Assembly: GCF_964204645.1 (NCBI RefSeq)
Contig: NC_134025.1
Span: 10,235,001 to 10,299,000, forward strand
DNA from: Tubulanus polymorphus
Lineage: Eukaryota > Nemertea > Palaeonemertea > Tubulaniformes > Tubulanidae
DNA: 64,000 nt
Reading direction: 5' to 3'
In this document: one piece after another, positions 27,524 through 39,354 of the stretch
Layout of the letters: every line of letters starts with the position of its first letter
Numbering within the stretch: the stretch's first letter is position 1
The notes under the pieces: generated by a model
Databases searched by the model: none
What the model saw: the letters and a program-made list of their open reading frames with translations, nothing else
What the model was told of the DNA's origin: nothing
Made by a program: the position numbers and the translations under genes

Positions 27524-28713
27524 CTGAACAGAAATAGAAAGAAAATATGAAAATCAATTCGCAAAAATGACCACGAGTTCTATGGCCTTACTTATTGAAG
27601 AAACATATCAAATTTGAATCGCAAGGATAAGACAATATTCTTGGTGGTATGCACTCGACAGGTGGGCAGGTACTACAGATGCATTCAGCCTAAAATCTTT
27701 CAACATGAGCAGATTGACAAAAAAAATCATTCAAGAACTTTCAACCCTCTGGGTATATTGTCGTTACCTGGGCAGTGAGGGGTCATCCAAGAGAATATAA
27801 GAACACCGCATATGGCTGTAAAGGCTATTCTTAAGCAAAGAAGCTTTAGCTAGGCCATCTTTACAGCCACAGTAGGCCTATTGGATGTCGTATGCTATGA
27901 AGGTGGAAGCTCCCTGGTCATTGCCCCATACAATTAGATGACTGACTTGGGCCATATAGGCCTACTGGATTCTATACTGTGACCGTCCACACAGGGCGCC
28001 AGTTTTTCCTAGAGTGTGAAATGGGTACCGGTACGGTACTACTAATCGCCGTTAGATAGCCATTGACATTGTTGTTTTTCCAGTCATTGTAAGGGAATCA
28101 TAATCGGTACATCAATTCAGACTGCAAACGTGAGATACTGCATCGACCGCTCCACCCACCCTCTCATTTCTCTCTCTCTCTGCTGTAGTAGGCCTAGCAT
28201 TAATCGATATTTCACGTCATATGCTGTTTGTTTTCCTTTCTAAACAGCGCACCAAAGTTGAAAAAAGTTTGTTTTTGACATAGCCTGCCTTATATGATAT
28301 GATTGAATGGTGTCTTAGCAAATATGAGAAAACGTAGGCCTAACGTTAATTATTCAGTAACCTGACTGTGGTTTAGTTGCACGATCGGATATTATCACAA
28401 ACCACATCCGATTATAAAAAGCTTACCACCAACGATTAGGTAACTAACTAAACGTATAATATGTATTAGATGTAAGCATGTAAGTAACATATGTAAAATC
28501 AATAAAAAAAGAGAAACATATTATTGACGTCCATGAGGAGGCAAGTTGCTGGAGGGTACAAAATCATCTTTATCTAAATTCAAGCCTTCTCATGGTAATA
28601 ACCATGACAATTGCGTTACCGTTTTGAGTTCAATAAACCGAGATTTTGCAGATTATTCGTTTTCTGAGTATTCTTGTGGTGAAATGACAGCTGATGTTTA
28701 TTTTTTGCCCTAC

Positions 28714-28785
28714 CAGATGGCGCTGCGCAAAACTTTAGACCAATCAGATTAGCGGAATTATATCAAAGATGGCGGCCTCCTCCTC
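28714..28785 (+). promoter_or_regulatory. Putative BAHD1 promoter: CCAAT box and two YY1-type motifs
   Basis: CCAGATGGCGCTG at 28714, a CCAAT box at 28740-28744, and AAAGATGGCGGCC at about 28766 lie in a locally GC-richer patch. YY1-type AAGATGGCGGC motifs often mark start sites of broadly expressed genes. A donor-like GAGGTAATT near 28876 could end a non-coding first exon. Confidence 0.4.
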
Positions 28786-28993
28786 CGCGCTAAAAACCCA
28801 AGAAATATCACGATGTTTCTCGGAATTTCCCAAAAGCTGTAGCTTCTGAAGCCGGTTTAAGGCCAGTTAAACTATTGAGGTAATTAATGATTACGTGTAT
28901 CGAAGAATCTGCGCCTGTAGCCTCGATTTTTGCGAACGAAAACGTTAAAATATGTGACCCCGACCCGAAAAGAATATCGATTTTTGTTTACAG

Positions 28994-29114
28994 ATGGCAG
29001 CACCGGCCGGTGCTGATATTCGTCAAAAATGGCGAAACTTGCGTCGATTGACTATTAAAAGATATTTCTTTGTCAAATATCTATGCTTCTATTTGCAAAA
29101 TACTTCGGTTTTAA
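28994..29114 (+). other. Possible alternative 5' exon of the BAHD1-like gene
   Basis: It is bounded by an acceptor TTTGTTTACAG that ends right before an ATG and by a good donor AA|GTAAGC at 29115. The ATG opens a frame (MAAPAGADIRQKWRNLRRL). Joining it to the 29604 exon is out of frame with the BAHD1 start and meets a stop soon after. If used, it is an untranslated exon carrying an upstream ORF, or the beginning of a separate short product. Confidence 0.3.
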
Positions 29115-29603
29115 GTAAGCAAACATTGTCCGCACTTTTGCCTTTTTACTTCCCTGTGACTATCCGAGAGAAGTTGCTACCTCTCGTCTCGCAAATCCAC
29201 GTATCGTTAGTCGTAGACAGCTGTGGGTTACGGTCAGGTTAGGCTCCACTAAATTTACATCACAGGGAGTTAATGAATATCATTGGCATTAGTAGCCAAT
29301 GATTGAATTCAAACTACTAATGCAGTCAAATTATGACGAAAAAACCTAGTTTTCAATTTCGGCACTCTATTTTCCATCATATTTGGGAAATTTGCAATTA
29401 TACAGTGGAACCTCAGAAAGACCACAAGCGACCAGAAAATCAGTTTGTTATAACCGACAGTGCGTTGAAAAATGCAGTTTGAGGATTTAGATTGTCGAAA
29501 CTGGGACGAAATTTGAGTTTTTATTTGATCACGTCTTCCTATTGTTTCAATTCCGGTACCCATTTCCCGCGAAAACTTATAAAACATTTCTTTCCGTTTA
29601 CAG

Positions 29604-30896
29604 ATGAAACCGAATGCGAGAAGTCTGAATGACGTGAAAAATGGCAATACCACGAAAAAGAAAAAAACAAAAGTTGACTACAAAACTAGGCATAACATCG
29701 GCAGCCGACAAGCATCAGACCGAGTGGTCACCTACAGCGAATCCGGACGAAGTATCTACGATTCACCGATATATACCGATTATTCGGAATACGATATCGG
29801 GAATCTCGGATTCAAGGCTTTGAAGTCGCAGACGACGGCTACTCCGTTGAAAAGAGGCCGTACCGGCTCGCGGTCGCAATCGCCGTCGAACAAATTACGA
29901 AAAATTGTCGTCTCCGAAGACGACGATAAATCGTGTAAGCCGTCGAAAGACGAGGGCGTAAAAAGCAAGCAAAACATCGGCCATAATGTAAGCAATTGGA
30001 AGAAACCTGCCGTGAAAAGACAATCAAACAGTGAGACTGCTTCTATCAAAACAGAGCTGAATTCGCCGCTGAAACCGGGAAAGAATGTTCGGTCACGAAG
30101 CGCCGTCAAGAAGGGGTGTAACGCGGAAAAGTCTCCGAAGAAAAAAGGCATCAAACGCGAAAGCCAGTTGGAGGATTGTTTCAAGGAAATCTGTAAAAGC
30201 GTCATACGTTTGGCGAAGTTAGACACGAAAAAAATTAAAAGCAAAAAAGAATCGACAACAAAAGAGAGCGACTCAAAGAACGGATCGGATTGTAAGAACA
30301 ACGACGACGCGGCGAAGAAAATGCAGGCGAAGAAATTGTCGCGCAAGTATAAAAATCTCAAGCCGAAGAAATCGCGCGTGAAACGCGAGGCGAGTCTGAA
30401 CGCGACGGCGATGATGAATCTTCTCTACATGTCGCCGGCGAAGACGAAGCCGTCGAAGAGCAGGGACGCTTCGCCGCAGAAGAGAGAAAACGATAATAGT
30501 AGTAATACGAGTAATAAACCGAGAAATCTCAATTTGTCAACGGTGAAAGTGAAAAAGGAGAATTTGAAGAATGACGCGAAGACGGCGGCAAAATCGCCGG
30601 TTAAACGCTTGAAGCCGACGAAAACGCAGCGACTGAAGCGATCGAGGGAGTTGAAGAGTTTGTTGCCGTGCGGACAAACGATCGACAAGCATTTCATTAA
30701 AACGTTCGACAAGCAGCCGGGCGTTTGGACGCATGAGCGCCGGATCGCAAGCTTGAACGCGCAGGCGATTTTAACGGCGAGTAAAGACATCGATTTCCGC
30801 CGCGAGAAGTACCTGCCATCGACGAAGCATCCGTCGCAGATTGTCGCGAAACATCAGCGCGAAATCGAAAACAAGTCGTCGGCGAATTGTACGTGC

Positions 30897-30933
<37 letters not shown>

Positions 30934-33900
30934 TGTCGACCGTGTCGCGCGAAGTGATCGAAGTCGCGTCGGAAAACGTCATTCAAACGATGCACACGAC
31001 CGTCGAGAAATCGGTGCCCGACGTCTACAAGGTGACGAAGATCACGACGAAGGACAGCATCAAGGGCCACTGGGTGACGCAGCAAGTGCGCAAGAACGGC
31101 GCGCTCGTGCGACGAGGCGAACAGAATACGATCAAGTGGTCGAATAAGAAACTGGTCGAACGGTCGACGGTGACTTCGAGTTCGCGCAACACGGTCAACG
31201 ACACGCTGAAATGCGGCGTCACGAAGAGTCCGGTCGTCGCGCAGCAACAGCAGCAGCAACGGGAGACGACGTCGTTGACGACGGAAACGACGACGAACGT
31301 CGCTCGAGTAACGCCTTGTTCGACCGTTTCCGGATCGCACTCGTCGCTCGTCAATAATTCAACGGCGCCGAACGCGCCACCAGTGGCGCCGCCGGGGCTG
31401 TATCCATACACGCACGGAGCGGCGGCGACGGGAGTCGTGCCCAGCGAAACTCACTGCCAGAGACTTACGATCAACGGGATGGGCAGTATCGGTAATTATT
31501 CGATGCAACAGCCATCGACTATACTCACCTATCCACGAACATACCAGAGTGCATTTGCTACCTGTAATAGTCCTTACTATCAACATGGTAAGTCGGTTTT
31601 TACCATCTGTTATTTTTTCTACCCTACAGAATGTATATGATTTCTAAACATCAACGGGTTTAAAACCCTTTCAGTGCTGACTAATTTATACTTGATAGCA
31701 TTGGATATGATTATAGAATTCTAAAAAATTCCACCCCAGTGCATTGCATAATGGGCATACAGATTTACTTAGGGTGTCTACAATGGTGCGGTATATTGTT
31801 AGTCACTTTCTAATATTTCAGTATGTTTGGCAGCACTCAATAGAGATAAAAACTAATTACTAGTAAAATCAATCTGCGATGTGGTGTACTAGCTAATTCC
31901 ATCACCGATTTATACACCGCACCTTGAAAGGGTTATAGCATTATACTGTAATTCAAAATGTTGACTTGTTCTTGCATCATGTAAATTCATTGCCTAAGTT
32001 CAAGAATCTATAATTCGGGACCCAGTGGATACTTCGTAATCTAGATTAGATTGACTTGGATTATGGTTCAACTGTATTTGAAGCTTTTGAAATAATTTTT
32101 TATGTATGTTTTCAGGTTATTTCCAACCGGCTGGTCCGATGATTCAGACGGTGCCGGAGAGTTACGTCGTTCATCACCCGGTTCCGATACCCGTGTCGCA
32201 GCCCGACATGAAGATCGTCTACCACACGCACGCGAATCAAAATATTCCCCCGGCCGCCGGCATCCAACCGCAACCTCCGCAACAGCCGACCCACCTCATG
32301 ACTCATCAGTACACGTCGAACATTAACCAACCGATACAATCGATGGTGTATAATCCGCAAGTCGAAATCAGTTCGAACCAAATGTATCACCAAAACGCGC
32401 CGGGGCTCGGCCAGCACCCCGGTAATAACTATCCGGCCCCGATTCCGCCGGCCGGGGAGTGTAACTGGGGCTTGGCTCCGTCGGCGACTGCCGCAGAATG
32501 TAACCAATGGCAACAGCAAGCGAATAACGACTGTAACTGGTCGAACGGCGGCAACAACGAGTACTGGCAAATGCCTGCGCCGCCTTCTCAACAACAGAGC
32601 TGCAATTGGCAAGAACCTGGTAACTGGCAACTGCAGAATTCCGAGTACGGGTGGCAACAATCGCAGCCGTCTAGTCAGCATTCGAATTGTAACTGGCAGC
32701 CGGACAACGGTCAACAACAAGCAATGAACTGTAATTGGTCGACGAGCTCGTATCATCAGAGCGGAAATACGGAAGTGTATAACAGTATGCCGGCTGGCTG
32801 TATGATCAACGTATCCGAACCGGCCGAAGCTTCGGCGAAGTCGATGAATTTGAGCGCGGCGGTGGCGGATGCGAAATTTCCCAAACAACAAAATCCATAT
32901 CAACGTCTTCAGCCGACTTGCGTCGATGACGAGTCGAGCGATATCGACATCGACGTCGTCGGTACGGATGAATGTAAGATTCAAACGTGCGCTCGTAAGC
33001 AGAAAGATTCGAATGATTCGAAAACGTCGTCGGAGGCCAAATTAGAAGTACGCGAGCCGACCGATACGCGCGAAAACATAGCTAACAAAACGCAGATGAA
33101 ACCGCTTCGTAACAACGAACCGCTAAAAACCATGACATCGAGCGCGAAACCTATGTTGAATAGTTCGAATATCAAACGAGAGGTGACGAAGAAAGATTCG
33201 TTGAAGGCGTGTTCGAAATCGGTCGTTAAATGCGGCGCCGTCGTCGTCGAATTGAAAAGGACGATTAAGAAAGAGACGGACGATAAGAAATCGTGCGTCG
33301 CACCGCGTAAAACTAATAAATCTCGTACGAAGTTGTTTTTTTCTTCCGCAGCGAAAGACGATGATAATAAGACTCGCGTGAAAAAAGCGAACAACGCCAA
33401 AAAGGAGAAAACGCTCGCGAAAAAGGATACGGGCGCGACGAAGCCGAAACACGACGATGGCGACGAAAAGAAATTGTTGTCGAAGTTGAAAAAGACGGTG
33501 AAGTCGTGTAAGAACAAAATCGCTGAAAAGAAGAACTCGTTGCTGAAAACTTCTCACAATAATATTAAACTACCTCTCGGGCAGAAAACGAAAACCGCGA
33601 ATAAGTCACAAATGCGTACGATATCGTCGGACAAATCTAAGTCAAAAAAGAGCGCCGCGAACAAAGTTGTCGTTCGAACCGATGGATTTAAGTCGAAAGG
33701 CAATAAGACTGAAAAGTCGTCGTCGAAGTCGGCGTCGATGAAAAATACCTGCTCGAATCATCGCAAGTTGGCGACGAAGAAAGTCGTCGGGAAACGGGTA
33801 CGTAAGAAAATCGAATCGATCTGCAAGAAAAACGGCGCGCTCGCGAATAGGAAAACCGTGCACGCTGCGACGAAAAAGGATCTAATTTCTACTGGTAAGA

Positions 33901-35279
33901 AATCGGGAACTGCTGCTGCTGCTGCCTCTGTCAAAAAATCCAAACTCCCATCGATGAAGAAAGTCGCCATAAACGGCGTTAAGAAAAATACTTCGGCGAG
34001 GGTGAAGGAGCTGTCGAATTTAGGCAAGAAAGTCGAGTTGTCTTGTTGGAAGTGGCTCGATCAGCCTGAAACTAAAACGGTGTATCCTGCAGTAAGTTAC
34101 TTCTGGTTGTTTGGCTACTTATATCTTCCCCCATATTGGCAAACGTACCCCATGTATTTGTAACGTCTTCAATTTTCTCTTCTAATGTACAGGTTGATGG
34201 ACCTCCGGTGCAGAAACTTTGTTATTCGGCAATTCAGCATACCGATGGCGATGTTATCAACGTTCGGGATTGCGTTCTCATCAAATCTGGGCCGAGGAAG
34301 AAAGATTTGCCGTATATCGCGAAGATAACGAGCTTCTGGGAGAGCCCAGAGGGTAAGCAATGAAAATGATATGATAATGATCATTTTACACTGCAGACTT
34401 TTAATCAAAAGAGTCCAAATTTGACTTCATTTGTTTCAAGTCAAACGAAGAGTCATTGAAAGTCAAGACTTGGCGTCAGCTTGTAATATGGTAATGTTGT
34501 TCAGACCAAGTTCATAGATACCAATTAGGCAATTCGAGAATTTTACAGACCATGTTTTATAGACCATGCCAAATTGGTACAATTTAAACCAGGCTTATTT
34601 TTACCCAATTAGGGGTTTACCAATTCAGCAAAACCGAGTTTAGTAGGCTAAAGGAAAAAAATTTGTTTATGAAACCACTGAATTAATTGTTTACTGAGAT
34701 AAACAGCACTGAGTTTGATATGAAAATGGTGCAGATACTTCCTCGAAATTTGAAATCTTCCCCTTTAAAACTCCTTACATCTATCTAGAAATGACTGATC
34801 CGTAGGGACCCCGCTGTAGCTACAGTTACTGCGATGTTTTTTAGGTGATATGATGATGAGCCTGCTGTGGTATTATCGACCTGAGCACACTGAGGCCGGA
34901 CGACTAGCCTCGCATATGGCGTGCGAGCTGTTCGCCTCGAGACATCGTGATGAAAACAGTATTGCTTGCATCGAAGACAAATGCTTCGTTTTGACGTTTA
35001 ACCAGTACTGCAGGTGTGTTTTTATGCGTGAAAACCTGGTTTGGGCACTGAACATCTTATCGTTTTGAGTTGAAAATAATTTTCGGTTGGTTCTCTTGCA
35101 GGTACCGTGCGCACTTGAAAATGGAGACTGACTGGCAGCGCAAGCGTCTGCCACCGGTGCCGCATCCGAGCGACATGAAACTAAGCGATCTTCCGACGAG
35201 CTCCGACCCGCAAAACGTCTTCATTTGTCGACGCGTTTACGATTTCCGACAGAAACGTATTCTGAAGAACCCGACATGA
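29604..35279 (+). CDS. BAHD1: BAHD1-like heterochromatin protein with C-terminal BAH domain
   Basis: Exons: 29604-31587, 32116-34091, 34193-34352, 34845-35013, 35102-35279; phases 1/0/1/2, 1488 residues, far longer than human BAHD1 (about 780). BAHD1 builds H3K27me3-linked heterochromatin. The BAH domain spans about 1335-1460 ([22 protein letters not shown], shortened here to [13 protein letters not shown], then LLWYYRPEH and [11 protein letters not shown]), and the protein ends [16 protein letters not shown], a BAHD1 hallmark. Two ASLNA motifs (about 258 and 378) match the RLASLNA motifs of BAHD1. The rest is disordered: Lys/Ser-rich basic blocks, a 12-Ser run from AGC repeats, polyQ, and a Trp-rich CNW tract at 777-869. 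Exons are CpG-rich with many TCG codons, unlike the introns. The start directly follows an acceptor, so a 5' UTR exon is expected. BAHCC1/TNRC18/winged-eye relatives were considered; the C-terminus decides for BAHD1. Confidence 0.88.
30898..30932 (+). repeat. AGC trinucleotide microsatellite inside the BAHD1 coding exon
   Basis: About eleven consecutive AGC units encode a serine run in frame. Read in the other frames they give spurious polyGln and polyAla open frames. Expansion or contraction would change only the serine run length. Confidence 0.9.
31670..31936 (+). repeat. piggyBac-type MITE (BAHD1 intron 1)
   Basis: Left end TTAAAACCCTTTCAGTGCTGACTAATTTATAC, given here as CCCTTTCAGTGCTGAC and TAATTTATAC, and right end CACCTTGAAAGGGTTA match the family. 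Internal GGTGTACTAGC and ACCGATTTATACACCGC are present. It occupies about half of the 528-base intron. Confidence 0.75.
34630..34812 (+). repeat. Diverged copy of the AGGGTCCCTAC-ended MITE family (BAHD1 intron 3)
   Basis: Shares GATAAACAGCACTGAGTTTG-like sequence, CTTCCTCGAAATTTGAAAT, AAAACTCCTTACATC, AGAAATGACTGATC and the right end CGTAGGGACCCC with 53890-54163 and 10845-11135. Confidence 0.55.
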
Positions 35280-36928
35280 CATCGGTAGCGTTTTCACGTG
35301 ATAGAATAGTTCGTATTTTTACTACAAATTCATTCGCGATGACATTTTAGAATTTGATAATCGGCAAGCTGACACGAGATAACCGGTAGTAAAAGTGGAT
35401 TTTTTGGCATTCGAGGCCTGAATTTTCGTGCAAACCCTGATTCTAAGGCGGAGTTCACGTCGAAGTATTTGCTATACGAGCATATTCACAGCCAATTAAA
35501 TATAATTTGCTCTTCAAATGCTGAGATGTCTTTGTTCTACTTAATGTAGGCCTATGTTTTTATTCATCATCACGCTAATGATTTCTATCTACGAAAGACA
35601 GTATACCAGGGTTGAGAAATTCCTGCCTTTTGGCTGTTTTCGCATTTTTGTGATAAGAAATTAAAAAATGGTGGTAAAATTACATAAGTTGGATTAGAAA
35701 ATGTCCACATACAGCACTGGTTGAATTTCCTGACCTGTCAAACAAACACCGAATAGCGTATACTTCAGTATGTGAATCCTGCCTAAGATTGACCTTTTAA
35801 TACGGCGTTTGATACTATAGTTTTCTGTTTATCGGAATTGATGTATGCCTACTCAAATACTAGTCAGATATTTATTGAAATATATAAGTAGAAGAAACCG
35901 ATATCACGAAAGACTTGGCGCGCATCTGGTGGATCCTTCGGCCCGAATGACAGCTTCCCTCAATTGGAACGACAATTATTGTGTATATCGAACAATGCTG
36001 ATTGTGAATATCTCGAAAACTCATTGCACGTATGTAAGAGAAAGTATGAACTCTGTTGCCTTCATTGTTTGACCGTCTTGCATTAACGTCTTCCGTAAAC
36101 GTTAACCGCATGATGCGTACGTGTACGTATCTACTACACAGGTGTGTTTTGAGTCGAATATGTGAAAATTAGATCGAAGATGGAATAGTAAATCTTTCGT
36201 CGATTTGGTCGTGTAATCCATTTTAGCCCCATGGGTCTATTTTCGATTATATATTAATGACAAAAATTAAGCTATTTTTTTTTCTTTTATCTTGCTATTG
36301 AAAATTATGTTTAGACAATTAATCAAGAATGTTATATACCCATGAAATATCGATATGGTAATTAATGTAATTTGCATGGATATTTAACCTCGAATTTTCA
36401 TGACGGTGTAGAGAAATACTTTAAAAAAACCTTGAAAGAAAACTGTACTGGGGCAGTAACATTTATATTTTGACACTGAACTTTTAGCTGACTCTGTTAG
36501 AGTCAGATTCATGAAAGAAAAGAATTACGGTTTAAGCACCTGAAAGTAAGTCAGTGGCTCAGCCAAAGGTTAGACATAGGCTGCAAACGACTCTCTTAAG
36601 GTTCAAGATGTGAAACTGCAACCCGGCCCTGAAATGCTTGAGTACATCATATCAACAGTGAAAGATGATAATACCCGTAATTTCCTGTAGTATTAAGAAT
36701 CCGTTATACAATGAAGGTAATTTATGTAATCTGTGGTTGTCGATGCACAATTGTGATGGGATCAAGTTTTAGCTGTGGTCATTTGTACGTCTATGATTAT
36801 TATGAACTTTCCTCATATCATCATTATTATCATCTGTTTTATGTATACGCTATCAGCTGTGTTCAGAATCTTCAGTCATCATCTACGTTATGAATGTAGT
36901 AGTCCTTACTTATATTTGCATAAGCTCA

Positions 36929-36934
36929 TATATA

Positions 36935-36978
<44 letters not shown>

Positions 36979-36995
36979 TATATATATATATTCTT
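36929..36995. repeat. AT dinucleotide microsatellite
   Basis: Nearly uninterrupted TA repeats for about 65 bases, with isolated C and G interruptions. Confidence 0.95.
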
Positions 36996-37020
36996 ATATA
37001 TTATTAGCTCAGTATTAAGA

Positions 37021-37264
37021 TTAACCCTTTGAATGCGAGCACGTCCACTAGCGGAAAATACCTTTCCTCGTTTAATGGCTGCTTTTACCGGTAGCTGTTT
37101 GCGAGTAAAAGTTGACGAGAAAATGTGTTCCTAACTGAATTCTCAATGGACAATAATGCCTCTGGTATAACGATACCGTACCACAAGGTTGGAAAATGTT
37201 TATAAGGATATAGAAAATGAAAATTTCGCTGCGTAGTTTGGCTGGCTGATGTTCAATGGGTTAA
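37021..37264. repeat. Second piggyBac-type MITE, TTAA-flanked
   Basis: Left end TTAACCCTTTGAATGCGAGCA and right end GCTGATGTTCAATGGGTTAA are imperfect inverted copies, each including TTAA. CCCTTT next to TTAA is typical of piggyBac termini. The 244-base interior differs from the main family and lacks the ACACCGC palindromes. Confidence 0.65.
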
Positions 37265-37539
37265 CGCCGGTAATATATGGATATTATATTATTATAGCTC
37301 AAAATTTTACCGGTTTCAACGAGGATTTTCGTTGCGTGATAACGTTTGATTTTATTTGAAATACTTTTTTCCGATATGATTACGATATTGCGTACCCCGT
37401 ACGTTAATAGGCACACGGGAGGATGTCATTTAGATTTGAAGATTTTATTCTTTAATTAAAACGAATTGTTTCGGGAGCTGTGTAGGAAGCGAGATGCCTC
37501 CTTTAGTTGTTATTCTATCGTACACAAAATCCAGACTAC

Positions 37540-37834
37540 ATTAACCCTTTCGGCGCTGGCTAATTAATACCCTAAAGTGCTGGAGATGATTTTATAATTT
37601 TTGAAAAATTTCAGCCAAGTGTATCAAATAACAGGCATCCACTTTAATGCATCTACACCGCGGTGCAGTGTATCATTAGTTACTTATATCTAGCTGTGTT
37701 TGACAGGTGCAGCCATCTTTCGTTAGAGATAAAAACGTTAACGAATTACATAATACACCGCAGTGCGGTGTACTAGCAAAGTTCATCACCGATTTATACA
37801 CCGCAATGCGGTGTAGACGCACAGAAAGGGTTAA
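37540..37834 (+). repeat. piggyBac-type MITE, complete copy with TTAA at both ends
   Basis: Left TTAACCCTTTCGGCGCTGGC; right GTAGACGCACAGAAAGGGTTAA. Near-palindromes sit at 37653-37670, 37754-37770 (ACACCGCAGTGCGGTGT) and 37798-37814 (ACACCGCAATGCGGTGT). No coding capacity. Confidence 0.85.
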
Positions 37835-39354
37835 AGCTATCGATAACGTGAATGTGTACTGGCCAAGTGGGGAACACTTGGCGGCTGGTTTCAAATGCTA
37901 ATTACAATCATATCACATTATTGAAGTCATTGAAATGATAGGGTTGCTGTGAGTTATTAATCATGATTTTGCTGTGTGAAACACTGGCCGCTAGATTTTG
38001 TTGGAGCCTTCAACTTCATGCGCAGCCTCCAGATATGAACAATCCGATAGAATAGATTGATAGATCCCTAAAAAATTATTCGTGATTTGCTATCATGTAT
38101 GGATACTATATATTTAAAACTACTCTTCACATTCCTGTATACAATCGACAACTGATGTTACTATTATTATATGCATGTTCGTGCGTTTGTGATTTATATG
38201 TGGTTTTCGCGTTCTGTTGTGATGATGATAATTGTTGAGTTTCCTCCGCTTTATGATAAAGAAAATAAGATATTTATCTCGGTCGAAGTGATTCGTGAAT
38301 GGTGTATGTTTTTAAAAAAACGTGTTTTTTGTAGTTTATATGTTATTATTCACTGCTATGTTCGCGTGTAAATTGTTTGCGGTTTTCAAATGATCGAGCA
38401 AATATGGAAATGCAGCGGAAAATTTGCGAACGAAAAGAGTAACTTTAGGAGTTCGATTTATCTCCACCACAAGAAAACTTGCCCGTTGTATAATGGCTAT
38501 CAAGACAAATTTTGTGGATAATTTATAAATGGAAAAACCCGGGCTTAAATAAAACGGCATTTCTGATTGGCTTATATTGACATCATCATTGAGTTAGTCG
38601 ACTATGGTCGAACTAAACACGAATGTCCGTTAGTCGGAACTATATTCCGGAAATAGTTCGAAAATCAAGCGCATTCGGTTATTAGTTCCGACCACTAGTC
38701 GACTAGATACGAAAACCGAATTTGTCCTAAGCTGTGGGGCTAGTGTGGTAGGGTTTCGTACCGTGGCAAGTGGTTAGTTCCAAAGTCGATTGCCTCTGAT
38801 TATCGCGTGCCCAGCATATAGGTATACAACAAATTCTTGAAATTCTTACTCCAATTCATCGTGATGATGACCAATCTCTGCTCGGAATTACGGGTACCCA
38901 AAATTTGCATGTCTCGGGACAACTGATTGTTCCCGCGATATGAAAGGCAAGCGCAGTCAACTATAAGGTTAAGATATCCAGTCAGTTGCTAAAAAGTTAT
39001 AAAGTTAACAGGTGTATAATTGACAATTAAAACCACTTGAAAGTTAGGGTCGAATATTAGGTGCAGTGAGCGTCTTTACTGAAGTTACTCCTTTTCCTTT
39101 GTGGGTTTTTCTACACATTTCTAGAGAGTTACGGTATAGATATGTAGATCGAATTAGCGGGAAGTTTCCCATCACGTTGTATTTAGGAGGTGTGCATTTG
39201 TTTTTTGTGATTTATTTCACATGGTCTCATTAATTTTATTTGAATATTGAATATTTAATCCTAAAGATTATGAAAAATTCATTGAACAATGTATACATTA
39301 TATATGCATGTTATATGATTATAAATTAAAACTGGCGAGAATTATAGCTTACTC

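Larger units (their letters stand above)
27524..29603. other. Divergent SIRT2/BAHD1 intergenic and 5' UTR region
   Basis: Both flanking genes begin translation immediately after a splice acceptor, so their non-coding first exons should lie here. 28681-28810 has promoter-like motifs. 27809-27872 forms a short hairpin (GGCTGTAAAGGCTA against TTTACAGCC). 27645-27765 repeats the segment at 24121-24240. No other coding exon is supported, except a possible alternative exon at 28994-29114. Confidence 0.5.

Noticed and set aside
30771-31411. Long minus-strand Arg/Ala-rich frames
   Set aside because: They are shadows of the CpG- and AGC-rich BAHD1 exon.
32112-32984. 290-codon minus-strand Arg-rich frame
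   Set aside because: It is antisense to BAHD1 exon 2; its composition reflects Gln/Asn/Ser codons read backward.
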